DNA of 64,000 nucleotides, from positions 124,001 to 188,000 of the forward strand of contig NZ_JAIBOA010000006.1 of NCBI RefSeq assembly GCF_019458805.1. Direction: 5' to 3'. The notes beneath the pieces were generated by a model. That model worked only from the letters and a program-made list of their open reading frames with translations. It ran no database searches and had not been told where the DNA came from. Both the position numbers and the translations under genes were made by a program. Of this stretch, positions 7,429 through 17,500 are shown piece after piece; positions within the stretch are counted from its first letter, which is position 1, and each line of letters begins with the position of its first letter. This DNA comes from Actinomadura parmotrematis (GTDB taxonomy: Bacteria > Actinomycetota > Actinomycetes > Streptosporangiales > Streptosporangiaceae).

Positions 7429-10185
7429 ATGCTCGCGGGGCTCGGACGGCTCGTCCATCGAGGGCGCTGGATCAGCCTCGTCCTGATCCTGCTGCTGACC
7501 GGCGGGGCCGCCGTCTTCGGCGTCGGCGTGCTCGGGAAGTTCAAGGCGGGCGGGTTCGACGACCCGCGCTCGTCCTCGACGCTGGTCGCCAAGCTGGGCG
7601 CCACCTACTTCGGCAGCACCAATCCCGACGTGCTGGTCCTCTACGAGAGCGACACCCTGACGGTCCAGGACCCGCGGTTCGAGGCCGCCGTCGTCCCGAC
7701 GGTCGCGCGCCTGCCGAAGGCGCAGGTCGACGAGATCATGTCGTACTGGTCGTTCGAGGACGCCAAGGCCGCCGCGCAGTTCGCCTCCAGCGACCGGCAC
7801 AAGACGTTCGTCACCATCCGCTTGCAGGGCGACGACGACGCCGAGCGGATGAAGAACTACACCGACATCAAGGCGCTGCTGGCGCCGCCCGCCGGACCGG
7901 TGACCGCGAGCGTCGGCGGCGCCGTGCCGCTCGGCCAGGAGTTCGGCGAGCAGGTCGTCACCGACATCGTCACCGCCGAGCTGACGACCGCGCTGCCGCT
8001 GGCGATCCTGATGGTCGTGCTGTTCGGCGCCGTCGTCGCCGCGATGCTGCCGCTCGGCGTCGCGATCTTCTCGACGATCGGCGGCCTCGCCGTCCTGAAC
8101 CTCGTCACCTACGCCGCCGACGTGACCTCCTTCGCGCTGGAGGTCGTGACGATGATGGGCGTCGGCCTCGCGATCGACTACTCGCTGTTCATCGTCAGCC
8201 GGTTCCGCGAGGAGATGGACACCGGCATGCGGGCGCACGGCCTGGAACCCGGGAGACCCTGGAAACGGATCGAGGACAGGGCCGAGCGGAAGGCGGCGAA
8301 GAAGGCGTACCGGGCCGCGCTCATGCCGGTCCGCGAGGGCGCCCTCGCCGGGACGCTCGCCACCGCCGGCCGCACGATCATGGTGTCGGGCGTGACGGTG
8401 TCGGCGGCGCTCGCGGGCCTGCTGCTGTTCCCGCAGATGTTCCTGCGGACGATCGGCCTCGCGGGCATCGCGACCGTCATGGTCGCGGTGTTCGGCGCGA
8501 CGGTGCTGCTGCCGACGATGCTGGCGCTGCTCGGCACCAAGGTCGAGGGCGGCCGGATGCCGTGGCGGCGGCCGAACTCCAAGCGCGCGCGGCGCGACCC
8601 CGAGTCCGGGTTCTGGTACCGGCTCGGCAAGAGCGTCATGAAGCACCCGCTGCCCTACTTCGCGGTCGTGCTGGTCATCCTCGGCGTGATGTTCGGGCCG
8701 TTCCTGAACGTGCGGTTCGGCAGCGTCGACTTCCGGGTCCTGCCGAAGGACAGCCCGACGCGCGTCGTCATGGAGGCGGTGAAGGCCGACTTCCCGAGCG
8801 GTTCGGCCGAGCCCATCGACGTCGTGGTGTCCGGCGACCTCATCCCGCGGCACTGGCGGCCGTCCGGCAAGGGCGACCCGATCCCGCCCTACCTCACCGA
8901 CTTCCGCAAGCGCCTCGCCGCGCTGCCGGGAGTCACGCAGGCCGAGTTCAGCGGCTACAACGGCGAGTACGGCGGCGTCCGCATATCGGTGACGCACAAG
9001 TGGGATCCGATGGACTCCCGCGCCCAGGACCTCGTCAAGACGATCCGGACGATGAAGCTGACGTCGGGGGACGCGCCGCTCGACAAGGGCGGCACCCCCA
9101 TGCACATCGACGTCGGCGGCAGCACCGCCGCGCAGATGGACCTCATGTCCAGCCTGATGCGGACGCTGCCCAAGATGGCGGTCTTCGTGGCGGTCGCGAC
9201 GTTCCTGCTGCTGTTCATGTTCTTCGGGTCGATCGTGCTGCCGCTGAAGGCGATCGTGATGAACGTGCTGTCGATCGGCGCCTCGTTCGGCGCGATCGTG
9301 TGGGGGTTCCAGTACGGGCACCTCGCCGGCGTCCTGGACTTCACCCCGACGGGCGGCGTCGAGGCCACCAGCATGATCCTCATCCTGGCGGTGGTGTTCG
9401 GGCTGTCGATGGACTACGAGGTGTTCCTGCTGTCGCGGATCCGCGAGGAGTGGGACCGCACCCACGACAACCGGGTCGCCGTCGCGTCCGGCATGCAGCA
9501 CACCGGCTCGATCATCACCAGCGCCGCGCTGCTGTTCCTCATCGTCATCGGCGCGTTCAGCATGGCCGGGATCACCGTGGTGAAGCTGATCGGCGTCGGC
9601 ATGTTCGTCGCCGTCACCGTGGACGCGGTGCTGGTGCGGTCGCTGCTCGTCCCGGCGACGATGCGGTTCATGGGCGCCGCGAACTGGTGGCTGCCCGGCC
9701 CGCTCGCCAAGCTGCACGCCAAGATGGACCTGCGCGAGCACAGCGCCGGCGGGGCGCGGCCGCCCGGCGAGCAGCCGCTGCCGTACGCGATGCGCTGGGA
9801 GCGGGCGACGACCCCCGCGCCGGCCCCGGTGCCCGTCGCCGCGCCCGTCCCCGAGCGGCGTCCCCGCCCGAACGGCGCCCACGCCCGTCCCGCGCTCCCC
9901 GAGGACGACGGTCGCTTCGCCGCCGCGCCGAGCCCCGAACCGGCGGCCCACCGCCCCCGGCACGCCGCCCCGCCCCGGCCCCTCCCCCCGGAGCCCGAGC
10001 CTGCCCCCGCCCCCGAGCCCGACCCCACCGAGACGCAGGCCGACGTCCGCTGGTCCCCGTGGGCCGACGGGCAGCCGGACGTCACGAAAAGCCGCCGCAC
10101 GACCACGCGCCGTGAAATAGTCCCTAACCCGGACGGCTACGGCTGGCGTTGGGCCACGGTGGAGGAAGAAGAGGATGACGGATGA
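7429..10185 (+). CDS. MmpL3-like RND lipid exporter
   Basis: 918 aa, ATG with AGGAGG 7 nt upstream. It has the MMPL layout: TM1 (about 12-34), a periplasmic loop, five TMs (about 185-370), a second loop and a second five-to-six TM bundle (about 580-760). The paired proton-relay motifs of MmpL3-type proteins are present: GLAIDYSLFIVSRFREE with Asp250/Tyr251 and GLSMDYEVFLLSRIRE with Asp662/Tyr663. A Pro-rich cytosolic tail of about 140 residues follows. MmpL3 flips trehalose monomycolate across the membrane; here the partner genes suggest export of a related acyl conjugate. The next gene starts inside its last codons. The tail DNA has a degenerate inverted copy at 5041-5155. Family secure, cargo inferred. 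Confidence 0.9.
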   Translation: MLAGLGRLVHRGRWISLVLILLLTGGAAVFGVGVLGKFKAGGFDDPRSSSTLVAKLGATYFGSTNPDVLVLYESDTLTVQDPRFEAAVVPTVARLPKAQVDEIMSYWSFEDAKAAAQFASSDRHKTFVTIRLQGDDDAERMKNYTDIKALLAPPAGPVTASVGGAVPLGQEFGEQVVTDIVTAELTTALPLAILMVVLFGAVVAAMLPLGVAIFSTIGGLAVLNLVTYAADVTSFALEVVTMMGVGLAIDYSLFIVSRFREEMDTGMRAHGLEPGRPWKRIEDRAERKAAKKAYRAALMPVREGALAGTLATAGRTIMVSGVTVSAALAGLLLFPQMFLRTIGLAGIATVMVAVFGATVLLPTMLALLGTKVEGGRMPWRRPNSKRARRDPESGFWYRLGKSVMKHPLPYFAVVLVILGVMFGPFLNVRFGSVDFRVLPKDSPTRVVMEAVKADFPSGSAEPIDVVVSGDLIPRHWRPSGKGDPIPPYLTDFRKRLAALPGVTQAEFSGYNGEYGGVRISVTHKWDPMDSRAQDLVKTIRTMKLTSGDAPLDKGGTPMHIDVGGSTAAQMDLMSSLMRTLPKMAVFVAVATFLLLFMFFGSIVLPLKAIVMNVLSIGASFGAIVWGFQYGHLAGVLDFTPTGGVEATSMILILAVVFGLSMDYEVFLLSRIREEWDRTHDNRVAVASGMQHTGSIITSAALLFLIVIGAFSMAGITVVKLIGVGMFVAVTVDAVLVRSLLVPATMRFMGAANWWLPGPLAKLHAKMDLREHSAGGARPPGEQPLPYAMRWERATTPAPAPVPVAAPVPERRPRPNGAHARPALPEDDGRFAAAPSPEPAAHRPRHAAPPRPLPPEPEPAPAPEPDPTETQADVRWSPWADGQPDVTKSRRTTTRREIVPNPDGYGWRWATVEEEEDDG

Positions 10186-11179
10186 GGCGCACCGGTACGC
10201 GGCGGCGGCCCTCACCGCCTGCGCGGCGCTGCTTCCGCTGACGGCGGCGCCCGCCCGCGCGGCGGCGCCCGTCCGCGCGGACGACGGCTCGTCCGTCACG
10301 GCGTTCCGCTGGCTCGACAAGGCGCGCACGACGTTCGACGCGACGGTCCGCTCCGCCGGTCTCGGCAGGGACGCCAAAGTGCGCGTCCTCGTCCCGAAGG
10401 GCTGGAAGCAGCGGTCGGCGCAGAGCTGGCCCGTCGTCTACGCCTACCACGGCGGCAACGACACCTACGTGTCGTGGACGCGCAGCACCGACATCGAGCG
10501 GGTCGCGCGCCGCTGGGGCGTCATGGTCGTGATGCCCGAGGGCGCCAACGGCTCCTACACCAACTGGTACAACGGCGGGAAGGGCGGCCGTCCCCGCTGG
10601 GAGGACTTCCACCTGCTGGAGGTCCGCCAGCTCGCCGAACGCAACTGGCACGCGGGCGGCGCGCGCGCGGCGATGGGCCTGTCGTCGGGCGGTCAGGGCG
10701 CCTGCACCTACGCGGGAAGGTCGCCGGGCACGTTCCGGTACGCGGCCTGTTTCAGCGGTGTCCTGTCGATGAGCCGTCCCGGCATCCCGATGCTGCTGAT
10801 GTACACGAACCTGCGTTCCGGGCAGCGGCCGGAGGCGATCTGGGGCGTCCCCGGCATCGACCAGGCCAACTGGGACGCGCACGACCCGATCAAGCTGCTG
10901 CCGCGGATGCGCGGCACCGGCCTGTACGTGTCGTCCGGCACGACCGGCCGTCCCGGCCCCTACGACAAGCCCGGCACGGCGCCCTGGGACGTCGGCTACG
11001 TCAGCGAGCGCGCCGTCGGCGCGACGGTGCGGGACTTCGTCGCCGAGGCGCGGCGCCGCCGCATCCCGGTGACGTCCCACCTGTACGGCCCCGGACGGCA
11101 CGCCTGGCCCTACTGGCAGCGCGAGATGCACACCGCCTGGCCCCTGATGATGCGCGCCCTGGGCGCCCGCCCCGCCTGA
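10175..11179 (+). CDS. Antigen-85-like secreted acyltransferase/esterase
   Basis: 334 aa. The start ATG lies within the last codons of mmpL (11-nt overlap), so translation is coupled. A signal peptide (about 1-31, AALTACAALLPLTAAPARA) directs export. The fold is the Esterase D/antigen 85 family: NGSYTNWYNG resembles the SSFYSDWY strand of Ag85, the nucleophile is Ser170 in MGLSSGG, and His309 lies in GRHAWPYWQ, strikingly like the GTHSWPYW motif of mycobacterial mycolyltransferases. The pre-His stretch NWDAHDPIKLL also aligns with the Ag85 region preceding its acid residue. Ag85 enzymes move mycolic acid from trehalose monomycolate to wall arabinogalactan or another trehalose. Here it probably transfers or releases the exported lipid acid. 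Acceptor and transferase-versus-esterase activity are unknown. Confidence 0.8.
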   Translation: MTDEAHRYAAAALTACAALLPLTAAPARAAAPVRADDGSSVTAFRWLDKARTTFDATVRSAGLGRDAKVRVLVPKGWKQRSAQSWPVVYAYHGGNDTYVSWTRSTDIERVARRWGVMVVMPEGANGSYTNWYNGGKGGRPRWEDFHLLEVRQLAERNWHAGGARAAMGLSSGGQGACTYAGRSPGTFRYAACFSGVLSMSRPGIPMLLMYTNLRSGQRPEAIWGVPGIDQANWDAHDPIKLLPRMRGTGLYVSSGTTGRPGPYDKPGTAPWDVGYVSERAVGATVRDFVAEARRRRIPVTSHLYGPGRHAWPYWQREMHTAWPLMMRALGARPA

Positions 11180-12400
11180 TCAGGCGAGGAGGTCGGCGGC
11201 GCGGGCGGTGCCGTTCTCGGCGCGGACGCGGGCGCCGATCGCGGCGGCCCGCTCGGCGATCTCCGGGGTGCCGGCGGCGGCGCGGATGCGGCGGGCGAGG
11301 GCGGGGACGGACAGGTCCTTGAACGGCAGCGGGGCCGGTCCCGCGCCGAGCGCCGCGACGCGCTCGCCCCAGTACGGCTGGTCGCCGAAGAACGGGCAGA
11401 CGACGGTCGGGACGCCCGCGCGCAGCCCGGCGGCGGTCGTCCCGGCGCCGCCGTGGTGGACGACGGCGGCGGTCCGCGGGAACAGCCAGGTGTGCGGGAC
11501 GTCGCGGACGGCGAGGATCCGCTCGTCGGACGTCGCCGGGTCGCCGTGCACGATGCCGCGGACGCCGGCGAGCTTCAGCGCCGTCCGGACGGTGAGGCCG
11601 GTCATCTCGGCGTCCTTGGGGACCATGCTGCCGAACCCGGCGTAGACGGGCGGCGGCCCGGCGGCGAGGAACTCCGCGAGCTCGGCGGGCGGCTCCCACG
11701 CGGGCTCGTCGAGGAACCAGTAGCCGGTGAGGTGGACGTTCGCGGGCCAGTCGGCGGGGCGCGGCACGACGGCCCCGCTGAAGCAGGCGAGGACCGGCAC
11801 GTCCGGGCGGGGGAAGCGGACCGGCAGCTTCGGCAGGCCGAGGACGTCGCGCCGCCAGGGGTTGATGAAGGGGCGGGCGAGCTGCCAGGCGAGCAGGTCG
11901 ACGGCCTCGTAGCTGGCGCGGCTCGCGCGCGCGCCGAGCCGGGCGGCCCGCGGCAGGAACGGATGCGCGAACGCGCCCGTCGGCTGGCTCGGCTGGAAGT
12001 GCATGAGCGCCCACGGGACGCCGAGGTGCTCGGCGAAGTGGCTCGGCATCAGCCCGAGCGTCGGCCCGAGGATCAGGTCGGCGCCCTTGCAGGCGTCCAG
12101 GCACTCGCCGAGGAGCCGCTCGGCGACGGGCCCGAGGATGCGGCGGAAGCCGCGCAGGAACCGGACCGGGTCGCGGCCGCCGGCGAGCAGCTCCTGCCCG
12201 GCGTCGGAGTCCATGATCTCGGTGGGGTCGGCGCTCAGCGGCGCGAGCTCCAGCCCGGCGCGGTGCGCGAGCGGCGCGTAGCGGGCGCTCGCGACGAGCC
12301 GGACGCGGTCGCCGCGGGCGGCGAGCTCGCGGCCGAGCGCGGCGCAGGGCTGGACGTCGCCGCGCGACCCGGCGGCGAAGATCACGACTGTGCGGCTCAC
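11180..12400 (-). CDS. GT1-family glycosyltransferase
   Basis: 406 aa, GTG start preceded by GAGAGGA. Its stop abuts the stop of the antigen-85-like gene. The N-terminal domain begins VVIFAAGSRGDVQPCAALG, the acceptor-side motif of sterol- and lipid-type UDP-sugar transferases, and the C-terminal donor domain carries GFGSMVPKD and HHGGAGTTAAGLRAGVPTV (about 315-335) with PFFGDQPYW. This is the class that includes the mycobacterial glycopeptidolipid transferases. It likely adds a hexose or deoxyhexose to a lipid in the cytosol before export. It runs with the MFS gene as a two-gene minus-strand unit. Whether its acceptor is the PKS product is inferred from position only. Confidence 0.85.
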   Translation of the reverse strand: MSRTVVIFAAGSRGDVQPCAALGRELAARGDRVRLVASARYAPLAHRAGLELAPLSADPTEIMDSDAGQELLAGGRDPVRFLRGFRRILGPVAERLLGECLDACKGADLILGPTLGLMPSHFAEHLGVPWALMHFQPSQPTGAFAHPFLPRAARLGARASRASYEAVDLLAWQLARPFINPWRRDVLGLPKLPVRFPRPDVPVLACFSGAVVPRPADWPANVHLTGYWFLDEPAWEPPAELAEFLAAGPPPVYAGFGSMVPKDAEMTGLTVRTALKLAGVRGIVHGDPATSDERILAVRDVPHTWLFPRTAAVVHHGGAGTTAAGLRAGVPTVVCPFFGDQPYWGERVAALGAGPAPLPFKDLSVPALARRIRAAAGTPEIAERAAAIGARVRAENGTARAADLLA

Positions 12401-12428
12401 CGCGGTCCTCTCAAGGGGTGTCGGGGGA

Positions 12429-14267
12429 TCACCAGGCGTCGCCGCGCGGGCGCGGCGGGCGGGCGTCGCGCGGCGGCTCCTCCGCGGCGGGCGCGGCGGC
12501 GTCCTCGTCGGGCCGGTAGGGGGCGTACCAGCCCTCCGGCGGGGGCGGCGGCCACTCGCCGCCGGCGCCGCGCGGCGGCACGTAGGGCCGGACGGGGTAG
12601 GACGCCTTGGGCAGCACCGGCAGGCCATCGTAGGGCGTCAGCGTGGGGTCGAGGTGGCGGGCGGGCTCGTCCGGGACGGGCGCCGCGAGCATCGGCGCCT
12701 CGCGCGGCACGGGCGGGTGGTGCGGCTCGCGCGGGTAGGCGTGCGCCTCGCGCGGGTGGGGGTGCGGTTCGGCGGACGCGGTGAGGAGCGGCTGGAGCGT
12801 CGGCGTCGGCTCCAGCGCGACCGCCATCTCCGGCTCGTCATCGTCGTCGAGGGCGAGCGGGCCGCCCTTGCCGTGCTTCGGCCCGAGCCAGCCGCGGCGG
12901 CTCGGCAGCGTCGTCCCGCTGATCACCGCCCCGATGATCACCAGGACGGCGCCGACGGTGAGGCCGGCCGCGGTGCCGCTGCGGAACGTCTCCAGCTGCT
13001 CGGCGGTCGCGCCGGTGTCGGGCGGGATCGCGTGGATGAGCAGGCCGATGATGGCGATGCCGAACGCCCCGGACGCCTCCCGGATGACGTTGATGATGCC
13101 GCTCGCGGTGCCCGCCTTGCGCTCGGGCACCGCCTTCAGGATGTACATGACGATCGGCATGCAGAGCGCCGAGCCGAGCCCGACGGTGAGGACGCCCGGC
13201 ATGAGCTGCAGGAACCCGTCGCCGTGCTGGATGCGGGAGAACAGGAACATGCCGCCGCCCATCAGCACCATGCCGCCCGCGATCGTCGGCCGCGGCCCGG
13301 TCTTGGCCGACAGCCAGAACGCGACCGGGGTGAACACCATGACGATGACCGCCGACGGCAGCATGACGAGCCCGGCGAGCTGCGGCGAGAACTCCAGGAA
13401 CCGCTGCATGAAGATCGACGAGTAGAAGAGCAGGCCGTTGAAGCCGATGCCCCACAGCATCTGCGAGGCGAGGCCGCCGACGAACACCCGGTTGCGGAAG
13501 AACCGCAGGTCCATCATGGGGTCGGGGGCCCAGTTCTCCACCGCCACGAAGCAGACGAGCGCGATGCCGGCGAGCGCGAACACGCCGAGCACCGTCGGGG
13601 AGTCCCAGCCGAGCTTGCGGCCGACCTCCAGCGCGTAGATCAGCGCGAACAGCATCGTCGCGGAGATCAGCACGCCGGGCAGGTCGACGCGGGACGCCCG
13701 GTTCTCGCCCTTCTGGGTGAGCACCACCGCGGCCAGGACGATCACCAGCACGCCCGGCACGATGTTGATCAGGAAGATCCAGCTCCAGTGGAAGTGCCGG
13801 ACGATGAACCCGCCGATGGCCGGGCCGAACGCGGTCGCGCCGCCCGCCGCGGCGATCCACACGATGTTGCCGATGGAGCGCTGCTTGTCGGTGCGGCCGA
13901 CGGTGATGACGACCTGCGCGGACGGCAGCGCGAGCGCCGCGCCGCCGCCCTGGACGATGCGGGCGGCGATGAGCACGACGTCGTCGGAGGCGAACCCGCA
14001 GAGCGCGGACGCCCCCGTGAAGATCGACATGCCGGTGATGAAGACGGTGCGGGTGCCGTAGATGTCGGCCAGCCGGCCGCCGGCGATCAGCAGGCAGGAG
14101 AACATCAGGATGTAGCCGGTCGCGACCCATTCCTGCGAGCCCTTGGACATGTGCAGATCGGACATGATCGTGGGCAGCGCGTTGGTGACGATGGTGTTGT
14201 CCATCTGCGTCATGAACGCGCTGATGGCCACCAGCGCGAGCGCCCACCGGAATCTGCCCTGGGTCAC
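12429..14267 (-). CDS. DHA2-type MFS drug/lipid transporter
   Basis: 612 aa, GTG start. The first TM carries the DHA2 motif MTQMDNTIVTNALPTI, and about 14 hydrophobic segments run to residue 470, the DHA2 pattern. A soluble Pro/Glu/His-rich tail of about 140 residues follows, unusual for the family and similar in style to the tail on the neighbouring MmpL protein. It is divergent from the PKS gene across a 293-bp promoter region and upstream of the glycosyltransferase on the same strand (28-nt gap). Probable proton-driven efflux of a small lipid, glycolipid or drug. The substrate is unknown. Confidence 0.85.
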   Translation of the reverse strand: MTQGRFRWALALVAISAFMTQMDNTIVTNALPTIMSDLHMSKGSQEWVATGYILMFSCLLIAGGRLADIYGTRTVFITGMSIFTGASALCGFASDDVVLIAARIVQGGGAALALPSAQVVITVGRTDKQRSIGNIVWIAAAGGATAFGPAIGGFIVRHFHWSWIFLINIVPGVLVIVLAAVVLTQKGENRASRVDLPGVLISATMLFALIYALEVGRKLGWDSPTVLGVFALAGIALVCFVAVENWAPDPMMDLRFFRNRVFVGGLASQMLWGIGFNGLLFYSSIFMQRFLEFSPQLAGLVMLPSAVIVMVFTPVAFWLSAKTGPRPTIAGGMVLMGGGMFLFSRIQHGDGFLQLMPGVLTVGLGSALCMPIVMYILKAVPERKAGTASGIINVIREASGAFGIAIIGLLIHAIPPDTGATAEQLETFRSGTAAGLTVGAVLVIIGAVISGTTLPSRRGWLGPKHGKGGPLALDDDDEPEMAVALEPTPTLQPLLTASAEPHPHPREAHAYPREPHHPPVPREAPMLAAPVPDEPARHLDPTLTPYDGLPVLPKASYPVRPYVPPRGAGGEWPPPPPEGWYAPYRPDEDAAAPAAEEPPRDARPPRPRGDAW

Positions 14268-14431
14268 GGTCTCTGCGCGGCCGTACCCCGCCTGCCTGCG
14301 GGAACCGCCACTTCCCCCTCGTCGCGTGAGTGGCTAAGGTTGCGATCCGTCGACGACCGCGCGGCGCTCCCGCGACCCGCGGTCAGGGAAGCATAACCAC
14401 CCCATCAGGCCACAGAGGTTACCGGTCGGTC

Positions 14432-14449
14432 TTGTCATCACCGTGACAA
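14432..14449. promoter_or_regulatory. Palindromic operator shared with the ligase gene
   Basis: TTGTCA-TCACCG-TGACAA, flanked by C and G that extend the match to 7 bp per arm, lies 111 bp before the PKS start and 165 bp before the divergent MFS start. Arms and spacer length equal those of the ligase operator at 5336-5353, while the spacer bases differ. That is the expected pattern for a dimeric repressor or activator site. Confidence 0.6.
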
Positions 14450-14560
14450 GTCGCCCGGGAGAAAAGTGGTCCAGGTGCGCATCGTGGGACGGGCGAAGTA
14501 GGACATCGTGGTCCCTCCGCCCCGAACGATCCCACGCTCCGACATGAGGGAACCCCGCGC

Positions 14561-17500
14561 ATGAGCAGCAGCACCGATCGTTCCGGAGACGCGCAGGTCA
14601 CACCGCGGATGAGCGAGGACGCGATCCGCACCCACCTGATCGAGCAGATCGCCCGCCGGGCCCGGCTGGCGGTCGCGGAGGTGGACACCGGACGCCCGCT
14701 GGAGGAGTTCGGCCTCGCGTCCCGGGACGCCGTGTCCATCGCCGGCGAGCTGGAGCAGATGCTCGGCCGCTCGCTGCCGGCGACCCTGGTCTGGGAGTAC
14801 CCGACGATCGACCGGCTGTCGGCGGCGCTCGCCGCCGGCGCCGACCTCGCCCCGGCCGCCGCCCCCGCCGCCGCGCCCGTGCCGGACGGGCCGCGCCGGG
14901 TGGACGACGCCGAGCCGATCGCCGTCGTCGGCATCGGCTGCCGGTTCCCCGGCGGCGACCGCGACCTCACCGGCCCCGCCGAGTACTGGGACTTCCTGAC
15001 GGGCCGCGGCGACGCGATCCGCGAGGTCCCGGACGGCCGCTGGGAGCCCTTCGACGACGGCTCGCCCGAGGTCGGCGACCGCCTCGCGAACGTGACCCGC
15101 AAGGGCGGCTTCCTCCGCGACATCGCCGAGTTCGACGCCCAGTTCTTCGGGATCACGCCGCGCGAGGCGGCCGTGATGGACCCGCAGCAGCGCCTCGTCC
15201 TGGAGGTCGCCTGGGAGGCGTTCGAGCACGCCGGCATCGGCCCGGCGTCGCTGCGCGGCAGCCGCACCGGCGTGTTCGTCGGCGTCTCGGCGCCCGAGTA
15301 CGCCGCGTTCACCGCCTCCGACCTGGCGTCGCTGGAGGCGTTCACCGCCACCGGCGCCGCCCTGTCGATCGTCGCGAACCGGCTCTCCTACCTGCTGGAC
15401 CTGCGCGGCCCCTCCATGATCGTGGACACCGCCTGCTCGTCGTCGCTGGTCTCCACGCACCTGGCGGTGCAGGCGCTGCGCAGCGGCGAGGCGGACGTGG
15501 CGCTCGCGGGCGGCGTCAACATCCTGCTGTCGCCGACGGTCACGATGACCTTCGACATGGCGGGCGGCACGTCCCCCGACGGGCACTGCAAGCCGTTCGA
15601 CGCCTCCGCCGACGGCATGGTCCGCGCCGAGGGCTGCGGCGCCGTCGTGCTGAAGCGCCTGTCGGACGCGGTCCGCGACGGCGACCGCGTCCTCGCGCTC
15701 GTGCGCGGCTCGGGCGTCAACTCCGACGGCCGCTCCAACGGCCTCGTCGCGCCGAACTCCGACGCGCAGCGCGCCCTGCTCCGCCAGGTGTACGCGGCCG
15801 CCGGGATCGACACCCGCGAGGTCGACTACGTCGAGGCGCACGGCACCGGCACCTTCCTCGGCGACCCGATCGAGGCGAAGGCCGTCGGCGAGGTGCTCGG
15901 CGCAGGCCGCGCCGAGGACGCGCCGCTGCTGCTCGGGTCGGCCAAGTCCAACCTCGGGCACATGGAGTCGGCGGCCGGGATCGCCGGGCTGATCAAGACG
16001 GTGCTGGCGCTGCACCACCGCACGATCCCGCCGAGCGCCCACTACAAGGAGCCGAACCCGCACATCCCGTTCGCCGACCTGCGGCTGTCGGTCGTCGCCG
16101 AGCAGACGCCGTGGCCCGAGCGCGGCCACGCGCCCCGCGCGGGCGTCTCGGGGTTCGGGTTCGGCGGCACCAACGCGCACGTCGTGCTGGAGGCCGCGCC
16201 CGAGCACGAGACCAAGCGCGAGCCCGCCGCCGTCCGCACCTACCCGCTGGCGGACACCGCCGCCGACCGCATCGCCGAGCACGCCGGGCTCCTCGCGGAC
16301 TGGCTGCCCGACGACGTCGACCTCGCCGACCTGGCCCGCACCCTGCACCGCCGGGGCGGGCGCGGCCGCGCGCGCGCAGCCGTCGCCGCCCGCGACCGCG
16401 CCGGGCTGCTGGACGGCCTGCGCGCCCTCGCCGAGGGCCGCCCGCACCCGGGCGTCGTCACCGGCACCGCGATCGGCGTCCCCGGCCGCCCCGTCTGGGT
16501 GTTCTCCGGCTACGGGTCGCAGCGGCCCGGCATGGCGCAGCGCCTCTTGGAGGAGGAGCCGGCGTTCGCCGAGGCCGTCGACGACCTCGACACGCTGTTC
16601 GCCGAGGAGGGCGGCCCCGACCTCTGGGCGCTCCTGGAGGACGGCGCCGAGCTCACCGGCGGCCCCGCCGAGATCATGCCGGTGCTGTTCGCCGTGCAGA
16701 TCGGCCTCGCCCGCATGTGGCGGTCCTACGGCGTCGTGCCGGGCGCGGTCGTCGGCCACTCCATGGGCGAGGTCGCGGCGGCCGTCGTCGCCGGCGCGCT
16801 GACCCTGGAGGACGGCGTCAAGGTCATCTGCCGCCGGTCGGCGCTGCTCACCCGCCTGGTCGGCGGCGGCGCCATGGCGATGATCGGCGCGTCCGCCGCC
16901 GACGTCGCGCGGCTGTCGGAGGGCCTGCCCGAGGTGTACGCCGCGGTGCACTCCTCGCCCCGGCAGACCGTGATCACCGGGGACGCCGGCCAGGTCGCGA
17001 CCGTCCTGGAACGCGCCGAGGCGGAGGGGCTCGTCGCCCGCCGCATCAAGGCCGAGGGCGCCGGGCACTCCCCGCAGGTCGACCCGCTGCTGCCCGAGCT
17101 GCGCGAGCGCCTCGCCGGGGTCGGCGCCGAGCGCGGCACGCCCCTCGCCGACGGCATCCGCCTCTACACGACCGCCCTCGACGACCCGCGCGCCCTCGCC
17201 GGGGACGCGGCGCTGGACGCCGGGTACTGGGCGACGAACCTGCGCAGCCCCGTCCGGCTGACGGACGCGGTCGCCGCCGCGTCCGAGGACGGGTATCGCA
17301 CCTTCGTCGAGATCAACGCGCACCCGATCCTCGCGCACGCCGTCGGCGAGACCCTCGACGGCTCCGGCGCCCTGGTCACCCACACCCTCAAGCGGGCGCC
17401 GAAGGGGCAGGAGACCGACGACGTCCTCGCCTTCCACGCCCAGCTCGCGCTGCTCGCCGCGCACGGCCACGCCGTCGCCGCGCCGGGGGACGGCGCCGTC

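Noticed and set aside
7207..10377. A 1056-codon minus-strand frame over mmpL
   Set aside because: Same GC-driven shadow; mmpL has clear motifs and a ribosome site, this frame has neither.
14474..14520. Further inverted repeat between the operator and the PKS start
   Set aside because: Short matching CGTGGGA/TCCCACG pieces lie far apart and are expected by chance at this GC content.
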